Positions 24,112 to 27,058 of a DNA stretch of 27,058 nucleotides are shown here, piece after piece. The notes under the pieces are model-generated. The model was not told the DNA's origin, did no database searches, and saw only the letters and a program-made list of their open reading frames with translations. The position numbers and the translations under genes are program-made. Source of the DNA: Planctomycetota bacterium (GTDB lineage Bacteria > Planctomycetota > Phycisphaerae > Phycisphaerales > UBA1924); contig JAEYVB010000369.1 of NCBI GenBank assembly GCA_023429345.1, positions 1 to 27,058 on the forward strand, in the 5' to 3' direction. Position 1 is the first letter of the stretch, and each line of letters opens with the position of its first letter.

Positions 24112-25296
24112 TCACGGGCACCCCGCGGCGAACCGCCCCAGGAAGCACGTGAAGTCGGCCACGTTCAGCACCGGCGCGGCCGTGCTGTCATCGCAGTTGG
24201 CGTAGCAAGCGGGCGCCGGGCTAAGCGGCCGCAGCACCCAGGCCCGCGAGCTGCCCCAGTTGGGCCCGTAGTGCCCATCGCCGATGATCCATCCCTGCTC
24301 GTTGACCTCGAGCGCCCGGTCGAGAATGAACCCCGCCGGCACGCCCTGCGCCAGCGCGTTCAAGTCGCGCGTGCCACGAAGCGCATCCCACACGAACGCG
24401 TGGTGCGTCCCCGAGAGGTTTGGGTCGTACCCCGCGTAGCCCACCACCACGCCGGCATCGTTGATCCCCTGCGGGTGTACATCCACGTTGCTCGCCCCGC
24501 CGATCCCGTCGAAGAACGTGAACCCCGAGGCCTCCGACCAGATAAACCCGTCGCGGAACAGGTCATCCTGCCGGTACTCCCCCGTCACCACCCCCGCCGC
24601 GTTGATATCCCGCGCCATCAGCCAGATCGTCTGCCCCGATGGCGGCTGCGGCAGGCGCGAGCTCAGCACCGTGTACGCGCCCGTGCTCGTGTCGTAGGTG
24701 TACCCGTCCGGCATCCCCGCCCCGTACCGGATGACCCCGGCGGCCACCCCCGCGCTGTTGATCCGCCGCAGGTCCTTGGCCCCCGGGACCAGCACCTCGC
24801 GCACCCCGCTCACCGCATCCCACACCCACGGGAACTGGTTCAGCCCGCTCGAGTTGGAGCAGTTGCAGGTGAGCACCGTCCCCACCACGACACCCGAGTC
24901 GTTGATGTCCGCCGCCGACACCCCCGGGTACCCGCCCGGCGGCGTGGGGATCGTCGCCAGCGCTGCGCCCGCCCCGAGATCAAACACCAGGTTCCCGCCC
25001 ACCACCAGCCCGGCGTTGTTCACCCCCCGCGGCCAGGTCATCGCGTCCAGCGGGACCTTCTCCGTCGCGGCGGTCCATGTGAGCCCGCTGTAGGTGATGC
25101 TCGTCCCGTTGGGGACCTGGTACTCCCGCGTCGAAGTCCCGCAGGCCAGCCCCTGGTCGTTGATGTCCCACAGGTAGCACTCGCGCAGCCCGTAGTTGAG
25201 GGAGAACGCCTCCACGAGGATGAACTCATACTCCGCCTGGGCCCGCGCAGCCCCCGCCGCCGCCAGCACCGCACCGATCGAGAGCAGCCACTTCAT
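24112..25296 (-). CDS. Secreted HAF-like repeat protein with single-unit GC-type dockerin
   Basis: The 394-residue protein has a signal peptide (1-20) followed by seven short repeats with the motif I/V-N-x-x-G-x-x-x-G (for example I-N-D-A-G-V-V-V-G). This is the pattern of extracellular HAF-repeat proteins, probably a beta-propeller-like array. The last 32 residues form one dockerin unit (A-C-Y-A-N-C-D through F-A-A-G-C-P) with four cysteines, whereas the other six dockerin proteins in the window have two units. Function is unknown. The start at 25296 opens the signal peptide and has AAGGAG upstream. The next gene upstream on the strand ends 115 bp away, so the two may share a transcript. Confidence 0.82.
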   Translation of the reverse strand: MKWLLSIGAVLAAAGAARAQAEYEFILVEAFSLNYGLRECYLWDINDQGLACGTSTREYQVPNGTSITYSGLTWTAATEKVPLDAMTWPRGVNNAGLVVGGNLVFDLGAGAALATIPTPPGGYPGVSAADINDSGVVVGTVLTCNCSNSSGLNQFPWVWDAVSGVREVLVPGAKDLRRINSAGVAAGVIRYGAGMPDGYTYDTSTGAYTVLSSRLPQPPSGQTIWLMARDINAAGVVTGEYRQDDLFRDGFIWSEASGFTFFDGIGGASNVDVHPQGINDAGVVVGYAGYDPNLSGTHHAFVWDALRGTRDLNALAQGVPAGFILDRALEVNEQGWIIGDGHYGPNWGSSRAWVLRPLSPAPACYANCDDSTAAPVLNVADFTCFLGRFAAGCP

Positions 25297-25411
25297 GGGA
25301 GAGTCTCCTTGGACTACCCCCCATGCGTGCAATCCCGGTGCCCTCCATCACCGCCCGCGCAGGCGGCCAGACGGAGCCACGCCCGGCCAGCAACGGCCAT
25401 CCCCCGCCGCC

Positions 25412-26926
25412 TTACGGGCACGCGGCCGCGAACGCCTGCAGGAAGCAGGTGAAGTCCGCCACGTTGAGGACCGGCGGCGTCGTGCTCTGGTCGCAGTTGG
25501 CGTAGCTCTCCCCGCCCGCGAACCGCTGCAGGAAGCACGTAAAGTCCGCCACGTTCAGCACCGGCGTCTGGGTCGACCCGTCGCAGTTCGCGTAGCAGGG
25601 AGTCGCGTTGCAGATGCCGCTCCCGCACGTCGTGTTCGGCCCCGACCACGTCGCGTTGGGAATCACCGAGCAGTCCGCCTGCGTCAGCGTCAGGCACCCG
25701 CCGTTGACGCAGCAGGCCCCCGGCGGCTGCGGGCAGCTCACCCCGCCGCACTGCGAGCCCGCGCCCTGGAACACGCCGCTCTGCGCGGTGCAGGCGCTGG
25801 CCGTCACGCTCGCGCACGTCCCGTCGGGCAGGCAGCACGCACCCACCGGGCAGTTCCCCGAGGCGCAGCTGCTGCCGTTCCCCTGGTACACGCCCGACGC
25901 AGTCGCGCAGTCCGCCTCTGACAAGTTCACGCACGACCCGCCGAAGCAGCACGCCCCCGTCGCGCTCGGGCACGCCGTGCAGGCCGTGTTGTCCCCCTGG
26001 TAGACGCCGCTCTGCGCGGTGCACGCCGCCTGCGTCAGAACCTGGCACGTCTGCCCCGCGAGGCAGCACGCCCCTGTCGCCGGCGTGCAGTTCAGCGCCT
26101 CCCACGTCATGCGGATCACCCAGTCCCCGGTCGGGCGGCAGTTGGACCCGAGCGACCCGAAGGACGACCACCCCGACGGGCACGTCGACGGGCACGCGGC
26201 GTTGGCGAAAATCAGGTTCCCGCTCGGGCTCGCCAGCCCCGAAAGATCCGTCATCGGGAACCCGTCCGAGAACGGGTCCGGCGTGCACGGCGTCGACGCG
26301 TTCTGAAGCTGGTCGATCTTGAACCCCAGCGTGAACGTCTGGGTCCCGTTGTCGTTGATGATGATCTGGTCCGGGTCGTTCGGGTCCACCGAGAACGTCA
26401 TGTGCAGCGCGTTGGCCCCCGCCGGGATCGTCGCGTGCGGCAGGATCGTCCCGTCCGACGACTCGTGCGCGACCAGCGTACCGTTCGTCGGCGTCCCCTC
26501 CCACACCTGCACCGACCACTCAATCGTCGTCGAGCTCGCGCCCCACTTCCCCCACAAAATTTCCGCCGTGTTCAGCTTGATCGGGAAGCTCGCCGCCGGC
26601 GCGGTAAACACCACCGCCGCAATCTCCCCCTCCGCCATCCCCGCCTGAAGGTTCGCGTTCGTCCCCGACTGGAACGGATGGTCCGTGTGCGCCGACGTCA
26701 CCACGCAATCCATGAAGCTCGGGAAGGGCCCGCGCGAGAACCCGTTGTGCGTCACGTGCTGCGTCGCCACCGCACCGATCAGCATCGGCCGCGACCCGAA
26801 CCGGTCGCGCCCCCCCGCCTGTCCAAGGGCCGGCGACGCGCCCGCCAGCACGAGCCCCGCCCCGCCCGCCGCGGCCAGGACCGTGCACACCGAGACTCTC
26901 CCCGCGCCGGCGTTTCGAACCCGCAT
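25412..26926 (-). CDS. Secreted protein with four Cys-rich GACC repeats and GC-type dockerin
   Basis: The 504-residue product has a signal peptide (about 1-35), then a domain to about residue 280 with no recognised family (beta-rich, motif D-P-N-D-P-D and W-x-V-Q-V-W). Four tandem Cys-rich units follow at about 285-319, 323-359, 362-398 and 403-439; each begins Gly-Ala-Cys-Cys and has six cysteines. The last 62 residues are the double-unit dockerin, ending Ala-Ala-Cys-Pro where the others have Gly-Cys. The ATG at 26926 is preferred to 26938 because GGAGG sits about five bases before it. No catalytic residues are recognised. Confidence 0.83.
   Translation of the reverse strand: MRVRNAGAGRVSVCTVLAAAGGAGLVLAGASPALGQAGGRDRFGSRPMLIGAVATQHVTHNGFSRGPFPSFMDCVVTSAHTDHPFQSGTNANLQAGMAEGEIAAVVFTAPAASFPIKLNTAEILWGKWGASSTTIEWSVQVWEGTPTNGTLVAHESSDGTILPHATIPAGANALHMTFSVDPNDPDQIIINDNGTQTFTLGFKIDQLQNASTPCTPDPFSDGFPMTDLSGLASPSGNLIFANAACPSTCPSGWSSFGSLGSNCRPTGDWVIRMTWEALNCTPATGACCLAGQTCQVLTQAACTAQSGVYQGDNTACTACPSATGACCFGGSCVNLSEADCATASGVYQGNGSSCASGNCPVGACCLPDGTCASVTASACTAQSGVFQGAGSQCGGVSCPQPPGACCVNGGCLTLTQADCSVIPNATWSGPNTTCGSGICNATPCYANCDGSTQTPVLNVADFTCFLQRFAGGESYANCDQSTTPPVLNVADFTCFLQAFAAACP
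25610..26074 (-). repeat. Four tandem Cys-rich GACC repeats inside the gene at 26926
   Basis: Units of about 35-37 residues follow G-A-C-C-x(3-5)-C-x(7)-C-x(5)-G-V-Y-x-G or close variants, then C-x(2-3)-C-like ends. Twenty-four cysteines in the array suggest twelve disulfides. The unit also occurs twice at 9137-9373. Confidence 0.75.
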
Positions 26927-26960
26927 ATCGCCCTCCATTGGCAGGCGTACTCACAACACT

Positions 26961-27016
26961 CGGGCCGAGCGGCCCGGTGACCTCTCTCAATCTACCTCCA
27001 ATCTGTTCGCATCCAA
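26961..27016 (-). promoter_or_regulatory. Predicted promoter and leader hairpin of the gene at 26926
   Basis: TTGGAT (27016-27011), 16-bp spacer, TAGATT (26994-26989). The predicted start near 26982 gives a leader of about 56 nt holding the hairpin CGGGCC/GGCCCG (26961-26976). Unlike the housekeeping genes here, this gene has a leader and a ribosome binding site. Confidence 0.45.
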
Positions 27017-27058
27017 CCCCGACCGCGTTCCCAACCCCGAGCGCATCCCCCCCAAAGG

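Noticed and set aside
23880..24152. Possible small plus-strand gene in the 303-bp gap
   Set aside because: No ribosome binding site, Arg/Pro-rich translation and overlap with the 3' end of a supported gene.
23509..25452. Long plus-strand open frame crossing the HIT and HAF-like genes
   Set aside because: It spans two well supported minus-strand genes and an intergenic terminator; translation is Arg/His/Pro-rich.

Overview
The window is about 27 kb of GC-rich bacterial DNA that looks like a planctomycete of the class Phycisphaerae. The main reason is the recurrent C-terminal module with repeat unit C-Y-x-N-C-D-x-S-T-x-x-P-x-L-N-V-x-D-F-T-C-F-L-Q-x-F-A-x-G, ending in Cys-Pro or Cys-Asn (the 'GC-type dockerin'). 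Supporting reasons are an ECF-like sigma factor paired with a Hanks-type Ser/Thr kinase and many large secreted repeat proteins. No tRNA, rRNA, CRISPR array, transposase or phage gene was seen, so this appears to be chromosome. The assignment is by recollection of families, not by database search.

Layout. 74-2557 (+) is a secreted propeller-like dockerin protein. It converges with, and overlaps by 16 bp, a minus-strand operon of sigma factor (5976-5350) and membrane-anchored kinase with TPR tail (5346-2542). From 6143 to 10072 lie three plus-strand secreted proteins: a beta-helix protein, a W-x-E-N-x-G-W repeat protein and a propeller/Cys-rich protein. A strong bidirectional terminator (10110-10143) separates them from two minus-strand tandem PQQ-type sugar dehydrogenase paralogues (11545-10166, 13033-11642), both with dockerin tails. 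The core section follows: lspA and a DksA-like gene in one operon (14892-13262), accA (16104-15028) divergent from proC (16163-17011), then an ABC exporter pair (19329-17018). The last part, all minus strand, holds an FG-GAP/UnbV protein, a small membrane protein, an aromatic amino acid hydroxylase, a hot-dog thioesterase, a HIT-family protein, and two more secreted dockerin proteins (25296-24112, 26926-25412).

Seven of nineteen genes carry the C-terminal dockerin module (13 repeat units in all), so the region contributes heavily to the extracellular protein set. No cohesin or other receptor for the module is visible. The module may be a sorting or anchoring tail rather than part of a true cellulosome; this is inference.

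Translation signals fall into two groups. All but one of the dockerin genes, and the hydroxylase, have GGAGG-like ribosome binding sites. Seven other genes (74, 16104, 16163, 21333, 21769, 23364, 23808) instead have a TAnnnT box 5-8 nt before the start codon, as expected for leaderless or near-leaderless mRNAs. Intergenic gaps are short; only 23809-24111 slightly exceeds 300 bp.
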